Positions 43,989 to 53,567 of a DNA stretch of 64,000 nucleotides are shown in pieces. Made by a program: the position numbers and the translations under genes. Every line of letters begins with the position of its first letter. Positions within the stretch are counted from its first letter, which is position 1. The stretch is from JBAYOE01 sp050950065 (GTDB lineage: Bacteria; Spirochaetota; Spirochaetia; Sphaerochaetales; Sphaerochaetaceae), in contig JBMNGX010000008.1 of NCBI GenBank assembly GCA_050950065.1, positions 1 to 64,000 on the forward strand, written 5' to 3'. Under the pieces are notes generated by a model. That model was not told where the DNA came from. It was given only the letters and a program-made list of their open reading frames with translations, and did no database searches.

Positions 43989-44549
43989 ATGAATCGAGAA
44001 GAGGCTTTACAACTATATAAAAAATATAACTCAACAGAGAGTTTATTGCGCCACTCGTTAAGTGTGGAAGCTGTGATGCGCCACTTTGCACAACATTTTA
44101 ATGAAGATGTTGAGTATTGGGGAAATGTTGGTCTTTTACACGATATTGATTACGAATTATATCCACAAGAGCACCTTAAAAAGGCTCCAGAGATGTTAAA
44201 AGAGGCAAACGTTGATGAAAAAACGATCAGAGCTGTTTTATCACACGGGTGGAAAATTGTAACAGATGTTGAACCTGTTCACATCATGGAAAAAGTTCTT
44301 TATACAATTGATGAACTAACAGGCTTAGTTAGTGCCACTGCATTGATGAGACCCTCTAAATCTTTAATGGATTTAAATGTTAAGTCGGTTAAAAAGAAGT
44401 TTAAAACAAAAGGGTTTTCAGCCAATGTTAATCGAGAAATTATTCTTAAGGGTGTTGAGTTAGTTGGCCTTGAATTTGATAAAATCATTGAACTAACTAT
44501 TGAGGGGATGAGAGCTATTAATGAGGAGTTAGGATTTAATTCCATTTAA
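43989..44549 (+). CDS. HD-domain phosphohydrolase-like protein
   Basis: 186 residues from ATG 43989 (MNREEALQLYKKY), with an AAGGAG 9 bases upstream. The earlier start at 43935 adds a segment unlike the family. HD motifs: RHSLSVEAVMRHFA (about 20-33), GLLHDIDYELYP (about 48-59), VLSHGW (about 82) and YTIDELTGLVSA (about 107-118). This form (with IDELTGL after the HD) is the YfbR/GdpP-like HDIG type common in Firmicutes and spirochaetes. The substrate is unknown, likely a nucleotide or a phosphoester. Confidence 0.85.
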   Translation: MNREEALQLYKKYNSTESLLRHSLSVEAVMRHFAQHFNEDVEYWGNVGLLHDIDYELYPQEHLKKAPEMLKEANVDEKTIRAVLSHGWKIVTDVEPVHIMEKVLYTIDELTGLVSATALMRPSKSLMDLNVKSVKKKFKTKGFSANVNREIILKGVELVGLEFDKIIELTIEGMRAINEELGFNSI

Positions 44550-44616
44550 TGTTTGCTTATTTTAAAAACTACCATTATATTTATGGTTCAATAATTATTA
44601 ATGGGAGAAGAAAATA

Positions 44617-44781
44617 ATGAGCGTAATTTACAAAGTTGAGCGTTTTGAAGAAGATTTTGCTGTGTGTAACACATCAGATGGAAGAACCATTGAGATACCT
44701 TTTGAAGATATCCCTGAGGACTCTGTCGTTGGAACTCAACTAAGATTTGTTGATGGTAAATATGTCAAAGAGGACTTTTAA
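44617..44781 (+). CDS. DUF3006-family small protein
   Basis: 54 residues (MSVIYKVERFEEDFAVCNTS and onward to YVKEDF), with a GGGAG ribosome site about 10 bases before the ATG. The pattern V-x-RFE-x-D-x-A-V...DG-R-T-I-E-I-P-x-E-D-I-P-E-D-S-V-x-G matches DUF3006, a small beta-barrel-like domain of unknown role. It is on the plus strand, 67 bases after the HD gene, and its end overlaps the PIG-L-like gene by 4 bases. Confidence 0.8.
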   Translation: MSVIYKVERFEEDFAVCNTSDGRTIEIPFEDIPEDSVVGTQLRFVDGKYVKEDF

Positions 44782-45422
44782 GTAAGTAGATTACTACTTT
44801 CTAGTCCATATGTGTCGCTAGCTTTAAAGCCTTCGGCAAACCGGGTGCCGATACGTAGGCCCCGGTAGCTAGCAACCACTTCAACATTGTGTAAAATGTT
44901 CATCTGTTTAGATTTTCTAAGTATTTCTACTTGTGAGATGTGAATTGTTAACGATTCTATTTTTTTCTCTAAGTAATCACTGATATCAATAAACAAATCT
45001 ACCCCACTTTCTATTCCATCAAATCGATCAGCGTGATAAAGCTTTATCTCTTTATTAGAAACTTTATCTAAGGCTCTAAATAGTAGATCATTAACGCTAT
45101 TGGCCTCTGTCATTGGAGGAGAGATGATAATATCAACACCGATTGAGTTTATTAGGGTATAAAGTTTATCTACTTGTGTTGTATCATTTTCATCTAGTTC
45201 ATCTAAATCTATATCAAGCGTTGTATATTTTGCCCCTAAAAAGTTTGCAGCACGAGAGCCTTCAGCCATTCTTTTTAACCTAGTACTTTCATCTTTATTT
45301 TTAGAACCGTTAGTGACAGAACAGATTATTACATTTGACCCGCCTTCAACATATTTAGCAACACTACCACCAACTAGTTGCTCCACTTCTCCAGGTTGTT
45401 TTCCAATGGCCAATATTTTCAT
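44778..45422 (-). CDS. PIG-L/LmbE-like protein without the zinc motif
   Basis: 214 residues from ATG 45422 (MKILAIG), 8 bases after AAAGGA. The fold resembles PIG-L/LmbE deacetylases: ILAIG, GGSVAKYVEGGSNVIICSVTNGS, EGSRAANFLGA and DIIISPP. But the signature AHPDDVE reads KQPGEVE (residues 8-14), and the later HxxDH segment is PMTEANSVND. No histidine remains in the places that bind zinc, so deacetylase activity is unlikely. It starts one base after the stop of the beta-CASP gene, so both are co-transcribed. A role as binding protein or a new activity is possible. Confidence 0.7.
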   Translation of the reverse strand: MKILAIGKQPGEVEQLVGGSVAKYVEGGSNVIICSVTNGSKNKDESTRLKRMAEGSRAANFLGAKYTTLDIDLDELDENDTTQVDKLYTLINSIGVDIIISPPMTEANSVNDLLFRALDKVSNKEIKLYHADRFDGIESGVDLFIDISDYLEKKIESLTIHISQVEILRKSKQMNILHNVEVVASYRGLRIGTRFAEGFKASDTYGLESSNLLT

Positions 45423-45423
45423 C

Positions 45424-47109
45424 TTATTTTCCTTTCTCATTATCGTTAAAGTCATTGTACAACTTTTCAATTTGTTGGGCAAAGCGCTCTACAGCATCAC
45501 CTAAACGTTCTGGGTCTTCTTTAATTGGATCTTCAAAGATTTTCTTTGCATGCTCTTTAAATCTACTTACCACCTCATTGAAAGCGTCTAAACTCTTATC
45601 TAAGTGTTGTAACGCTACTTTGAGTTGGTTAATACCTAAAATCCACTTTCTAGCTTTCTCACTTACTGGAAGTTCATCATATAGTAAATCAAACGACTCT
45701 CTTACCATTGGAGCATAAGCTTTAAAACCGTATTTACTTGCTAATAGTCCTGCAAAGTAACGAGCTACTTGCTCATCGCCATGATTTACAAAGATATGAC
45801 GTGGTTTTTTAGTAGTAAAACCTTCAAGCCATCTTATTAATCCCTGTTGATCAGCATGTCCGCTTATCCCTTCTAAAACTTTAATGGAGGCTTTTACATC
45901 AATTTTTTCACTAAAGATAGTAACTTGCTTTGCCCCATCTACTATAGAGCGCCCTAAAGTTCCACTAGATTGGTAGCCACTAAAAACTATGCTACTTTCT
46001 TTTCTCCAGAGGTTATGTTTTAAATGGTGTTTTATCCTACCTGCTTCACACATCCCACTGGAGCTAATAATTACACAACTCTCTTTACGAAAGTTTAACT
46101 CTTTGGATTCATCTGCGCTAACTGTAGCAGTTAAGCTGTCAAATATTAGTGGGTTATGCCCCTCTTCAACTAACTTCATTGCCTCATCATCAAAATAGCC
46201 GTGAATATTTTTAGAAAATATCTTTGTGGCTTCTATGGCTAATGGGCTATCTAAAAAGACAGGGAGATAAGGAATTTCTGGTAAGAGGTTATGATTAATA
46301 ATATTACGTAGTAGGTATAAGAGCTCTTGAGTTCTTCCCACAGCAAAAGAGGGAATAATAACATTTCCCCCTTTGTCAAAGGTCTCTTTTATTATTTCAG
46401 CAAGTTGTTTGCTTCTCCCTTCGGTTGCCTCTTTTTGACTAGCATATTTACTTTGTTTATGGTTACGATCTCCGTAAGTGGACTCAACAACTACAAAATC
46501 GGCCTCTTTAATCATAGCTGGATCATTAATAAGGGGTTGGTCTAAGTTTCCAATATCACCACTAAAAACTAAATGGCGCCTTTCTGTCCCCTCTGTTGCC
46601 CAAATTTGAACATAAGCAGAACCCAAAAGATGTCCTGCATCAGTAAATTCAATGTCAATATTATCGGTAACTTTAATCCTTTGATCGTAGCTAAAGCCAA
46701 CAAATAGCTCCATTGCCCTTTGTGCATCTTTAACCTCATACAATGGCTCTACCAACTTCTCCCCTGCTCTTAATTTCTTTCTATTGAGCCACTCATTCTC
46801 CATCTCTTGTATGTGAGCACTATCACTTAACATTATTGAACAAAGATCTACTGTTGCATCAGTAGCATAAATTTGTCCTTTAAATCCTTTACGAACCAAC
46901 AACGGTATTCTACCTGAGTGGTCGATATGAGCGTGAGTTAAGAAAACATAGTCGATTGAAGCAGGGTCAAAAGGAAGTTGAAGGCCTAGTACTTTTTCAT
47001 CATTTCCTTGAGGGAGCCCACAGTCGATTAAGATTTTTTTGCCTGAAGTTTCTAAAAGGGTGCATGAACCAGTAACAGTTCGTGCAGCTCCAACAAATGT
47101 TACTCTCAT
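45424..47109 (-). CDS. MBL-fold beta-CASP ribonuclease-like protein
   Basis: 561 residues from ATG 47109 (MRVTFVGAARTVTG), a typical start for the YSH1/CPSF-type family. Metal motifs: THAHIDHSGR (about 59-68, HxHxDH), AGHLLGSA (His), FSGDIGN and the VVVESTYGDRNH beta-CASP start; in the beta-CASP and RMMBL parts are IISSSGMCEAGRI and IFVNHGDEQ. These proteins cut RNA; the exact target is unknown. The C-terminus (about 480-561) has a helical extension rich in Lys and Glu. The ORF start at 47133 adds 8 residues unlike the family. Confidence 0.88.
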   Translation of the reverse strand: MRVTFVGAARTVTGSCTLLETSGKKILIDCGLPQGNDEKVLGLQLPFDPASIDYVFLTHAHIDHSGRIPLLVRKGFKGQIYATDATVDLCSIMLSDSAHIQEMENEWLNRKKLRAGEKLVEPLYEVKDAQRAMELFVGFSYDQRIKVTDNIDIEFTDAGHLLGSAYVQIWATEGTERRHLVFSGDIGNLDQPLINDPAMIKEADFVVVESTYGDRNHKQSKYASQKEATEGRSKQLAEIIKETFDKGGNVIIPSFAVGRTQELLYLLRNIINHNLLPEIPYLPVFLDSPLAIEATKIFSKNIHGYFDDEAMKLVEEGHNPLIFDSLTATVSADESKELNFRKESCVIISSSGMCEAGRIKHHLKHNLWRKESSIVFSGYQSSGTLGRSIVDGAKQVTIFSEKIDVKASIKVLEGISGHADQQGLIRWLEGFTTKKPRHIFVNHGDEQVARYFAGLLASKYGFKAYAPMVRESFDLLYDELPVSEKARKWILGINQLKVALQHLDKSLDAFNEVVSRFKEHAKKIFEDPIKEDPERLGDAVERFAQQIEKLYNDFNDNEKGK

Positions 47110-47183
47110 ATTTTTAGAATAACCTTTGCACAACCTACTGTCTATGATAAGTTTTAATTAGTAGAAGTTGTTGGAGGATTAAA

Positions 47184-47864
47184 ATGGATATCTATACAGA
47201 TCGAGTTCGTGAGTTACAAATTGCCCGAACAATAGAAAATCTTAAGAAAAACAATATGGAGGCAGCTTTTATTCCAACTGCCCAAGATGTTCTTCCTATG
47301 CTCCGTTATATTATTGAAGAAGACTCTACTGTCGCTTTAGGAGGCTCTGCTACCCTTAGTGAGACTGGAGCAGTTAAGATGCTTCGTAATGGTCCTTACA
47401 ACCTCATAGACCGCTATGAGAGCAATTTAACAGAACAACAAGTTAAAGAGCGCTTTAGAGCAGCTTTTAGTGCAGATCTTTTTCTAACTAGTGTTAATGC
47501 AGTAACTGAAAGAGGAGAGCTCTATTGTGTTGATGGAAGAAGCAATCGAGTAGCACCTATGTTATATGGACCAGAAAAAGTTGTTGTTGTAGTTGGAGTT
47601 CAAAAGATAGTTCCAACTTTGAAAGATGCAGTAAATAGAGTAAAACAGTTTGCAGCTCCTGCTAATGCAATGAGATTAGAAATAGATACCCCTTGTGTTA
47701 AAGATGGTCTTTGTATTGCCCCATTTATTGATCCAGATGATTTAATGGCAATTCCAGTTGGCCTTTGTGATAACGGAATATGTTGCAATATGGTCACTTT
47801 TGGACGTCAAAGTGTTAAAGGGAGAATTTCTGTCTACATAGTTGGTGAAGAGTTAGGCTATTAG
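47184..47864 (+). CDS. LUD-domain protein
   Basis: 226 residues. The LUD (LutB/LutC/YkgG) domain is recognised by ARTIENLKKNNMEAAFIPTAQ, ALGGSATLSETGAVKML, FLTSVNAVTERGELYCVDG, VVVVGVQKIVPTLKDAV and the cysteine-rich CDNGICCNMVTF near the end. LutC-like proteins take part in lactate use, but this stand-alone form is of unclear function. The ribosome site GGAGGA is 5 bases upstream of ATG 47184. It is convergent with the PTS gene, overlapping by 4 bases. Confidence 0.88.
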   Translation: MDIYTDRVRELQIARTIENLKKNNMEAAFIPTAQDVLPMLRYIIEEDSTVALGGSATLSETGAVKMLRNGPYNLIDRYESNLTEQQVKERFRAAFSADLFLTSVNAVTERGELYCVDGRSNRVAPMLYGPEKVVVVVGVQKIVPTLKDAVNRVKQFAAPANAMRLEIDTPCVKDGLCIAPFIDPDDLMAIPVGLCDNGICCNMVTFGRQSVKGRISVYIVGEELGY

Positions 47865-48307
47865 TTAAATATTAGAGCTAATACATCATCTGCACTTTCA
47901 GAAGCAGCTAACAATCTTCTCATGTAAGAGCTATTTGTTGCCCTTGCTATCGATGCTAAAACTTCGATGTAAGAACGAGACTCTTGTTCTGGAGCTAACA
48001 CTAAAAAGAAAAACTGAGACCCTTTGCCATCTTGAGAGTCAAACTCAATTGGCTCTTTTGCAATACCAACAACTAAAGCTATAGAGTCTACTGCAGCAGT
48101 TTTTGCATGAGGAATGGCAATTCCATCAACTAAGCCAGTAGAACCGAGTGTTTCACGAGCTAAAACAGCGCTAACTAACTCATCTCGATCTAAGTTTGGA
48201 CGCACCGAAACTAAAAGATCTATTAGCTCTTCAATTACACCAGTTTTTGTGGTAGCAACAACAGGTATTTTTATTAACTCTTTTTTTATTACATCAGCTA
48301 TTGTCAT
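47861..48307 (-). CDS. PTS EIIA (fructose/nitrogen type) protein
   Basis: 148 residues. The active-site His is in GIAIPHAKTAAVDSIAL (about 62-78), as in EIIA-Fru/Ntr (PTS_EIIA_2). It takes phosphate from HPr or NPr and may regulate other proteins. No EIIB or EIIC is next to it, which favours a regulatory role like PtsN. It is the last gene of the V-ATPase run and overlaps the UspA gene by 4 bases (ATGA). Confidence 0.88.
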   Translation of the reverse strand: MTIADVIKKELIKIPVVATTKTGVIEELIDLLVSVRPNLDRDELVSAVLARETLGSTGLVDGIAIPHAKTAAVDSIALVVGIAKEPIEFDSQDGKGSQFFFLVLAPEQESRSYIEVLASIARATNSSYMRRLLAASESADDVLALIFN

Positions 48308-48813
48308 TTCTCACTCCTAGTGGCACTTGGTGCAATTTCAAACTTATCCCAAATTTCATCGTTATCACGTACAACTAGAACAGGGCAAGGGGCACTACGT
48401 AACATCCGATCTGTTTCACTTAGTAACTCATCACGGCGACTGCGAATCTCACTAAGTCCTCCAATGACTAATAGATCAATATTGTTCTCTTGAAGGTACT
48501 TGGTAACTTCAGCACTAACAGCTCCCGATGTTTTAATTGTTTTTACATCTAACCCTTTTTGCTGACCAAGTTCTTTAACGTGATTAAGATACCTAATGGC
48601 ATCCCCTTCAATGTCCCTTTGATACTCTTGTTCTTCAAACTCCAAAAAGATACGGGCACTAACTAGATCTCTTAAGGCACGTGTATTTACAACATAGATA
48701 GCCGTTAGCGAAGCCTCTAGGCGATTAGCCAACATGATTGCTGCCATTGCTGCACTCACCGAATCTTCTGAACCGTCAAGATAAACTAAGATTTCCTTAA
48801 AAGGCTCAACCAT
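48304..48813 (-). CDS. UspA-family universal stress protein
   Basis: 169 residues. The N-terminus ILVYLDGSEDSVSAAMAAI is the Usp start, and the C-terminal ATP-loop region, in which the canonical GxxGxxG(S/T) would be expected, reads LLVIGGLSEIRSRRDELLSETDRML, with loss of the usual G-H-G-R core. So it may bind nucleotide poorly or not at all. RSAPCPVLVVRD closes the domain. It overlaps the V-ATPase D gene by 8 bases and may be made with the ATPase. Confidence 0.85.
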   Translation of the reverse strand: MVEPFKEILVYLDGSEDSVSAAMAAIMLANRLEASLTAIYVVNTRALRDLVSARIFLEFEEQEYQRDIEGDAIRYLNHVKELGQQKGLDVKTIKTSGAVSAEVTKYLQENNIDLLVIGGLSEIRSRRDELLSETDRMLRSAPCPVLVVRDNDEIWDKFEIAPSATRSEK

Positions 48814-49459
48814 TGTTAGCCTCCCTTTCAGCTTTCTCTTTCTCTCGATCCATTCTCTCTTTAACCTGTTTCATCAACATAAAGTTCTCCCTTTCGGCCT
48901 CTTCTATTCTACTTTGAGTGTAAGCTAATGTCTCTTTTAATTCAGGTATAACTATTTTCTCTAATGCGTTAACTTTTCTAATTGTTTTTTTAACTTCACG
49001 AGCTAATCTCATGATAGAAAGCTTTAACTCAGCAAGTTGGCCCATCAACTCTAATGCATCTCGGTAATCTTGCAAGGCATTTTCCACACTTAAAGTTGTC
49101 CCTTCTGGGCTAAAGTAGGGTCCCCACCCACTAAAAGTTGTATCTACTGTTGGAAGGCGCACTCCCATAACTTTCCTTTGTCCCAACTCAATGGAAGAGT
49201 TAATTGTTACTGAACCAAAGAGGTTAGCAACTCTTAATCTTCCCATCTCCAAAATCGATTTTCCCATCGAATCGGCAGCTTTAGATAAGGCAGTATCAAC
49301 TCTATGTTGATACTCAACTGCTTGGTCAACTAAAGTTAAAAGCTCAACTACTAAGATTGAGCGTTTTTGATCGAGCAGTTCATGCCCTAAAGTTGCAAAT
49401 TTCAACTCGTCGTTTAGTTTGAGGAGGTTACTTCTGGTTGGGGCAACATTGCGAGCCAT
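48806..49459 (-). CDS. V-type ATPase subunit D
   Basis: 217 residues. It forms the central rotor axle in V1/A1. The typical start PTRSNLLKLNDELKFATLGHELL and two long coiled coils fit the family, and the C-terminal helix TRSQIEEAERENFMLMKQVKER-like closes the axle. It lies 2 bases downstream of the B-subunit gene. Confidence 0.95.
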   Translation of the reverse strand: MARNVAPTRSNLLKLNDELKFATLGHELLDQKRSILVVELLTLVDQAVEYQHRVDTALSKAADSMGKSILEMGRLRVANLFGSVTINSSIELGQRKVMGVRLPTVDTTFSGWGPYFSPEGTTLSVENALQDYRDALELMGQLAELKLSIMRLAREVKKTIRKVNALEKIVIPELKETLAYTQSRIEEAERENFMLMKQVKERMDREKEKAEREANNG

Positions 49460-49460
49460 C

Positions 49461-50876
49461 CTATCTCCTATAATACTTTTCGATCTCTTCGTCGGTTACC
49501 CGCTGCAACTCTTCTGATGGAAGCTCACTTAAAGCTCTCCATCCCAACTCTAAAGTCTCTTCAATTGAGCGGTTTTCATTAAATGATTGTTTAACAAACT
49601 CTTGTTCAAATACATTACCAAACTTTAAGTAGCGGTGATCAATTGCTGTCAACTCCTCTTCTCCAATTACAGAGGCTAAGTTTCTAACATCTTTTACATG
49701 GGAGTAGGAGGCAAAAAGTTGGTTTGCTAAGTGGGGGTGATCTTCACGGGTCATCCCCTCTCCTATTCCATCTTTCATTAACCTACTTAAAGAGGGCAAT
49801 CCATTGACTGGTGGATAAATACCCCGACCATGCATCTCTCGATCAAATACTATTTGTCCTTCGGTGATATAACCAGTTAAATCTGGAATTGGGTGGCCAA
49901 TATCATCATTGGGCATTGTTAAGATTGGTAATTGGGTAATAGAGCCATTTCTTCCACTTATTTTACCCGACCTTTCATATAATTCAGCTAAGTTGGAGTA
50001 TAGATATCCTGGATACCCTTTCCTACTGGGAATCTCTCCTCTTAAGGTTGAAATTTCTCTTAAAGATTCACAGTAGTTAGTCATATCGGTCATAATAACC
50101 AGTACGTGCTTTCCTTTAGTATACGCTAAGTGTTCAGCTAGTGTTAAAGCAGTTCTTGGTGTAATGGTTCTTTCAATGGAAGGATCATCTGCTAAAGATA
50201 AAAATAAAGCAACGTTCTCTAAAACGTTTGAACTTTCAAAAGAGTCGATGAAAAAGCGTGCTACGTCGTATTTAACACCCATTGCAGCAAAGACAATGGC
50301 AAACTCTTGATCAGCTGCTAATACTTTTGCCTGACGGGCAATTTGGGCAGCTAGCTGGTTGTGTGGCATTCCATTTCCACTAAAGATTGGCAGTTTTTGT
50401 CCTTGGATCAAAGTGGTTAATCCATCGATGATAGAAATCCCTGTTTGAATAAAATCTCGTGGGTACTCCCGTGCTGTTGGGTTAATAGCTAACCCGTTAA
50501 CATCTAGTTCATCTTCCCCTTTAGGTAAAGCTCCCCCATCACGAGGATAACCTAAGCCGTTTAAAACTCTTCCTAACATTTGATCAGTTACAGGGAGTGT
50601 TAAAGGCTCACCCATAAATCTAATGCGGGTTCCTGGAAGTGTTAAACCACTAGTTCCTTCAAACAGTTGAACGACAACTACATCGTCACTTGTATCTAAA
50701 ACTTGACCGGTACGTCTATTACCATCGTTATCAATAGCTTCAACTAACTCTCCAAAACCAACTGGGTGGGTATTGCGCATGTAAACTAATGGTCCATCAA
50801 TTCTAGATGCTCCAACATATTCACGCCCTTTTAACAACTGGCGATCAAGACCTACAAACTTATTTGCGCTGCTCAT
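49461..50876 (-). CDS. V-type ATPase subunit B
   Basis: 471 residues. A non-catalytic nucleotide-binding subunit of the V1/A1 hexamer. GQKLPIFSGNGMPHNQLAAQIARQ takes the place of the P-loop, with no GKT. VLVIMTDMTNYCESLREIS, RGEIPSRKGYPGYLYSNLAELYERSG, ITQLPILTMPNDDIGHPIPD and GYITEGQIV are the family motifs. It overlaps the A gene by 17 bases. Confidence 0.96.
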   Translation of the reverse strand: MSSANKFVGLDRQLLKGREYVGASRIDGPLVYMRNTHPVGFGELVEAIDNDGNRRTGQVLDTSDDVVVVQLFEGTSGLTLPGTRIRFMGEPLTLPVTDQMLGRVLNGLGYPRDGGALPKGEDELDVNGLAINPTAREYPRDFIQTGISIIDGLTTLIQGQKLPIFSGNGMPHNQLAAQIARQAKVLAADQEFAIVFAAMGVKYDVARFFIDSFESSNVLENVALFLSLADDPSIERTITPRTALTLAEHLAYTKGKHVLVIMTDMTNYCESLREISTLRGEIPSRKGYPGYLYSNLAELYERSGKISGRNGSITQLPILTMPNDDIGHPIPDLTGYITEGQIVFDREMHGRGIYPPVNGLPSLSRLMKDGIGEGMTREDHPHLANQLFASYSHVKDVRNLASVIGEEELTAIDHRYLKFGNVFEQEFVKQSFNENRSIEETLELGWRALSELPSEELQRVTDEEIEKYYRR

Positions 50877-52653
50877 ATATTCCCCCGATTTGGCTCATCG
50901 AGCGTTCTAAGCGTAATCCTATTCGATCAAGCTCTTCTAAATTCTCATTTGAGACTGTAAAACGCATTCTTACAATTTCTTGTACAACTTTCATCCTTCT
51001 AATTTTAATTAGAGGGATTCCATGACTAATTGCCTCTGAGCCCAACTCCCAATAGCGTAAAATTATCTTTAACATCCCAATTTGCTTCTCTACTGTGCTG
51101 TATCGATCATTCTCATCAAATGCATTTTGTTGCAAGAAAGCAGTTTTAAATAAGGAACAAACTTCTAAGATGAAGTTTTGACTATCAGGAAGGGCATCTG
51201 GACCAACAAGTTTTACAATTTGTTGCAATCTAACTTCCCGTTGCAACAACTCCATAATCTCTTGTCTACTTTCACTCCAGAGCCCATCAGTTTTAGCTTC
51301 CCACCATGGGGCAACTTCTTCAACATACTCTGAATAAGACTCTAGCCAACTGATTGCTGGATAGTGACGGGCACTTGCTAAAGCACGATCTAAGCCCCAA
51401 AAGCATCTAACGAAGCGGCGGGTGTGTTGAGTTACAGGCTCTGAGAAATCTCCTCCTGGAGGTGAAACAGCCCCAATAACCGATACTGATCCTTCTCCTC
51501 CACCTAAAAGGCCCATATAACCTGCCCTTTCATAGAACTCAGCAATTCTAGTGGGTAAGTAGGCAGGAAAGCCCTCCTCTGCTGGCATCTCTTCCATCCT
51601 TCCACTAAGTTCTCTGAGTGCTTCTGCCCATCTACTGGTAGAATCGGCCATAATAGCGACGTGATAACCTTGATCACGGTAGTACTCAGCTAAAGTAATC
51701 CCTGTGTAGATACTAGCCTCTCTCGCTGATACAGGCATATTTGAGGTGTTAGCAATTAAGATTGTCCGCTCCATTAAAGAGCGTCCTGTATGAGGATCAA
51801 TGAGGTGGGGAAATTCTCTTAGAACGTCGGTCATCTCATTTCCCCTCTCTCCACACCCAATGTAGACGATTATATCTGCATCACACCATCTAGCTATTGC
51901 GTGTTGAGTCATTGTTTTTCCTGTTCCAAAACCTCCAGGAATTGCTACTGTTCCCCCTTTAGCTAAAGGAAAGAGCATGTCGATAACTCTTTGGCCTGTA
52001 ATTAAAGGAACTGAAAGTGGCTTTCTTTCACTAATAGGACGAGGAACCCTAATGGGCCATTTTTGAACCATGGTTAATTCAATTTTATCTTTTTCTTGGT
52101 TCTCAATTACATAAATAACTTCATCAACTTTGTAAGTGCCCTGTTCAGCTCTTTTAATAACTTTATAAGGGGCAGTTCCTTTAAGTTGAGGGGGAACTAA
52201 GATGCGGTGTTCTACCCGCTGAGTTTCTTGAACTGTTGCAATAATTTGTCCAGCAGTTAACTCATCTCCAATTGCGGCTATAGGAGTGTAGTCCCACTTT
52301 TTATTACGATCTACTGAAGGAGAGTCAATTCCCCTTTCAATTAAGTCCCCGCCAAGTTCTTTTAATCGTTCTAAAGGACGCTGAATTCCGTCGTAAATTG
52401 TACCAATTATTCCAGGTCCTAATTCAACAGAGAGGGGCATTCCTGTCCCATAAACGTTATCCCCTGGGGCAATACCAGTGGCCTCTTCATAAACTTGGAC
52501 AATTGCCGTTTCTCCATCAAGTTTTACCAACTCCCCGATGAGCATCTGCTCTCCTACGTGAACTAATTCCATCATCATGGCGTCGGTAACACCTTTGATT
52601 GTTATAACGGGTCCATTAACTCTTTTAACTTGTCCTACTATCCTTTTCGACAT
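50860..52653 (-). CDS. V-type ATPase catalytic subunit A
   Basis: 597 residues. Catalytic subunit that couples ATP with ion movement. The P-loop is GGFGTGKT (about 236-243). YIGCGERGNEMTDVL holds the catalytic Glu, and MADSTSRWAEALRELSGRMEEMPAEEGFPAYLPTR-like motif segments are conserved in order (MADSTSRWAEALRE and RMEEMPAEEGFPAYL). It overlaps the E-subunit gene by 16 bases. Confidence 0.97.
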   Translation of the reverse strand: MSKRIVGQVKRVNGPVITIKGVTDAMMMELVHVGEQMLIGELVKLDGETAIVQVYEEATGIAPGDNVYGTGMPLSVELGPGIIGTIYDGIQRPLERLKELGGDLIERGIDSPSVDRNKKWDYTPIAAIGDELTAGQIIATVQETQRVEHRILVPPQLKGTAPYKVIKRAEQGTYKVDEVIYVIENQEKDKIELTMVQKWPIRVPRPISERKPLSVPLITGQRVIDMLFPLAKGGTVAIPGGFGTGKTMTQHAIARWCDADIIVYIGCGERGNEMTDVLREFPHLIDPHTGRSLMERTILIANTSNMPVSAREASIYTGITLAEYYRDQGYHVAIMADSTSRWAEALRELSGRMEEMPAEEGFPAYLPTRIAEFYERAGYMGLLGGGEGSVSVIGAVSPPGGDFSEPVTQHTRRFVRCFWGLDRALASARHYPAISWLESYSEYVEEVAPWWEAKTDGLWSESRQEIMELLQREVRLQQIVKLVGPDALPDSQNFILEVCSLFKTAFLQQNAFDENDRYSTVEKQIGMLKIILRYWELGSEAISHGIPLIKIRRMKVVQEIVRMRFTVSNENLEELDRIGLRLERSMSQIGGIYEQRK

Positions 52654-53261
52654 GTGTGCCCTTCCATCAATTCTTTCAAATCCCGTTCATGGCGAATAAG
52701 GCGAGTTGCAACTTGGTTGTTGTAAGCCACCTTTTTATCTAAGGAGGTAACTTCAATACCCAAGCTAGTTAAACTATTAGTTCCCAAGTGCAACTTAACA
52801 TCTTTGCCAATTGCTTTTTTAATCAACTTAGTTGCTTCATCAAGCATCGTTTGATCAACACTCTCCTTAAAAGAGTAGTTGACTATCGCCTCGCTTTGAT
52901 CTAATCCAATTGCCGCTTCAGCTATCCACCCAATTAAAACCTCTTTGTAGTGTTTAGAGGCGACTAGGTTTTCCATCTTTTTAGCAACTAAATCTAGCAC
53001 TAAAAGCCTAAGTCGTTGAGAATAACTTACGTCATGACGCCTTTGGAGGTTTCTAATTGTTGATTCTTCTGCTCTTTGAATTTGAGCTAACCTATTTTCT
53101 GTAGCCTTAGTTTCGGCCTGGACAGCTTGCTCTATCTTTTTTACATAGGTAGCTTCAAGCTGTTCAGCCTCTTTTTTGTAGTTGGCTAAAATAGTATCAG
53201 ATTCTTTTTGAGCACTTTGTAAAATTCCATCAAAAAGATGTTCAGTGCGCTTTTCACTCAT
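52638..53261 (-). CDS. V-type ATPase subunit E (peripheral stalk)
   Basis: 207 residues. N-terminal coiled coil (DGILQSAQKESDTILANYKKEAEQLEAT region) with the globular C-terminal domain. It forms the peripheral stalk with subunit G/H. It overlaps the F gene (ATGA) and the A gene. It is recognised by place, length and coil pattern; residue conservation is weak. Confidence 0.85.
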   Translation of the reverse strand: MSEKRTEHLFDGILQSAQKESDTILANYKKEAEQLEATYVKKIEQAVQAETKATENRLAQIQRAEESTIRNLQRRHDVSYSQRLRLLVLDLVAKKMENLVASKHYKEVLIGWIAEAAIGLDQSEAIVNYSFKESVDQTMLDEATKLIKKAIGKDVKLHLGTNSLTSLGIEVTSLDKKVAYNNQVATRLIRHERDLKELMEGHTCRKG

Positions 53262-53560
53262 ATAGATACTCCAATTGCCTCATTAACTAGTTTCCTTAAA
53301 TCTCGTGAGACACCCCCCGTAGAGCGGTTAGGAATCTCAACAATAAGGGGAAACGATTCACTAAAGATATATCGGTCAACTTCACTTCTTATCATATCAG
53401 CAACATCTTGCGTCATGATAATAATCCCATTTTGGCGATCCTCTAGTGCTTCACGTAGAGCATCAGAGGCCTCTTTTTCATTAGAGGCACTAATTCCTCT
53501 AGTTCCAACTAAAGAGAAACCTAAAACAGTATCTTCGTCTCCGATAACAAAATAACGCAT
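53258..53560 (-). CDS. V-type ATPase subunit F
   Basis: 100 residues. The Rossmann-like fold starts FVIGDEDTVLGFSLVG, then NGIIIMTQDVADMI and PLIVEIPNRST. It is part of the central stalk with D. It overlaps the E gene by 4 bases. Confidence 0.92.
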   Translation of the reverse strand: MRYFVIGDEDTVLGFSLVGTRGISASNEKEASDALREALEDRQNGIIIMTQDVADMIRSEVDRYIFSESFPLIVEIPNRSTGGVSRDLRKLVNEAIGVSI

Positions 53561-53567
53561 CTTCTAA

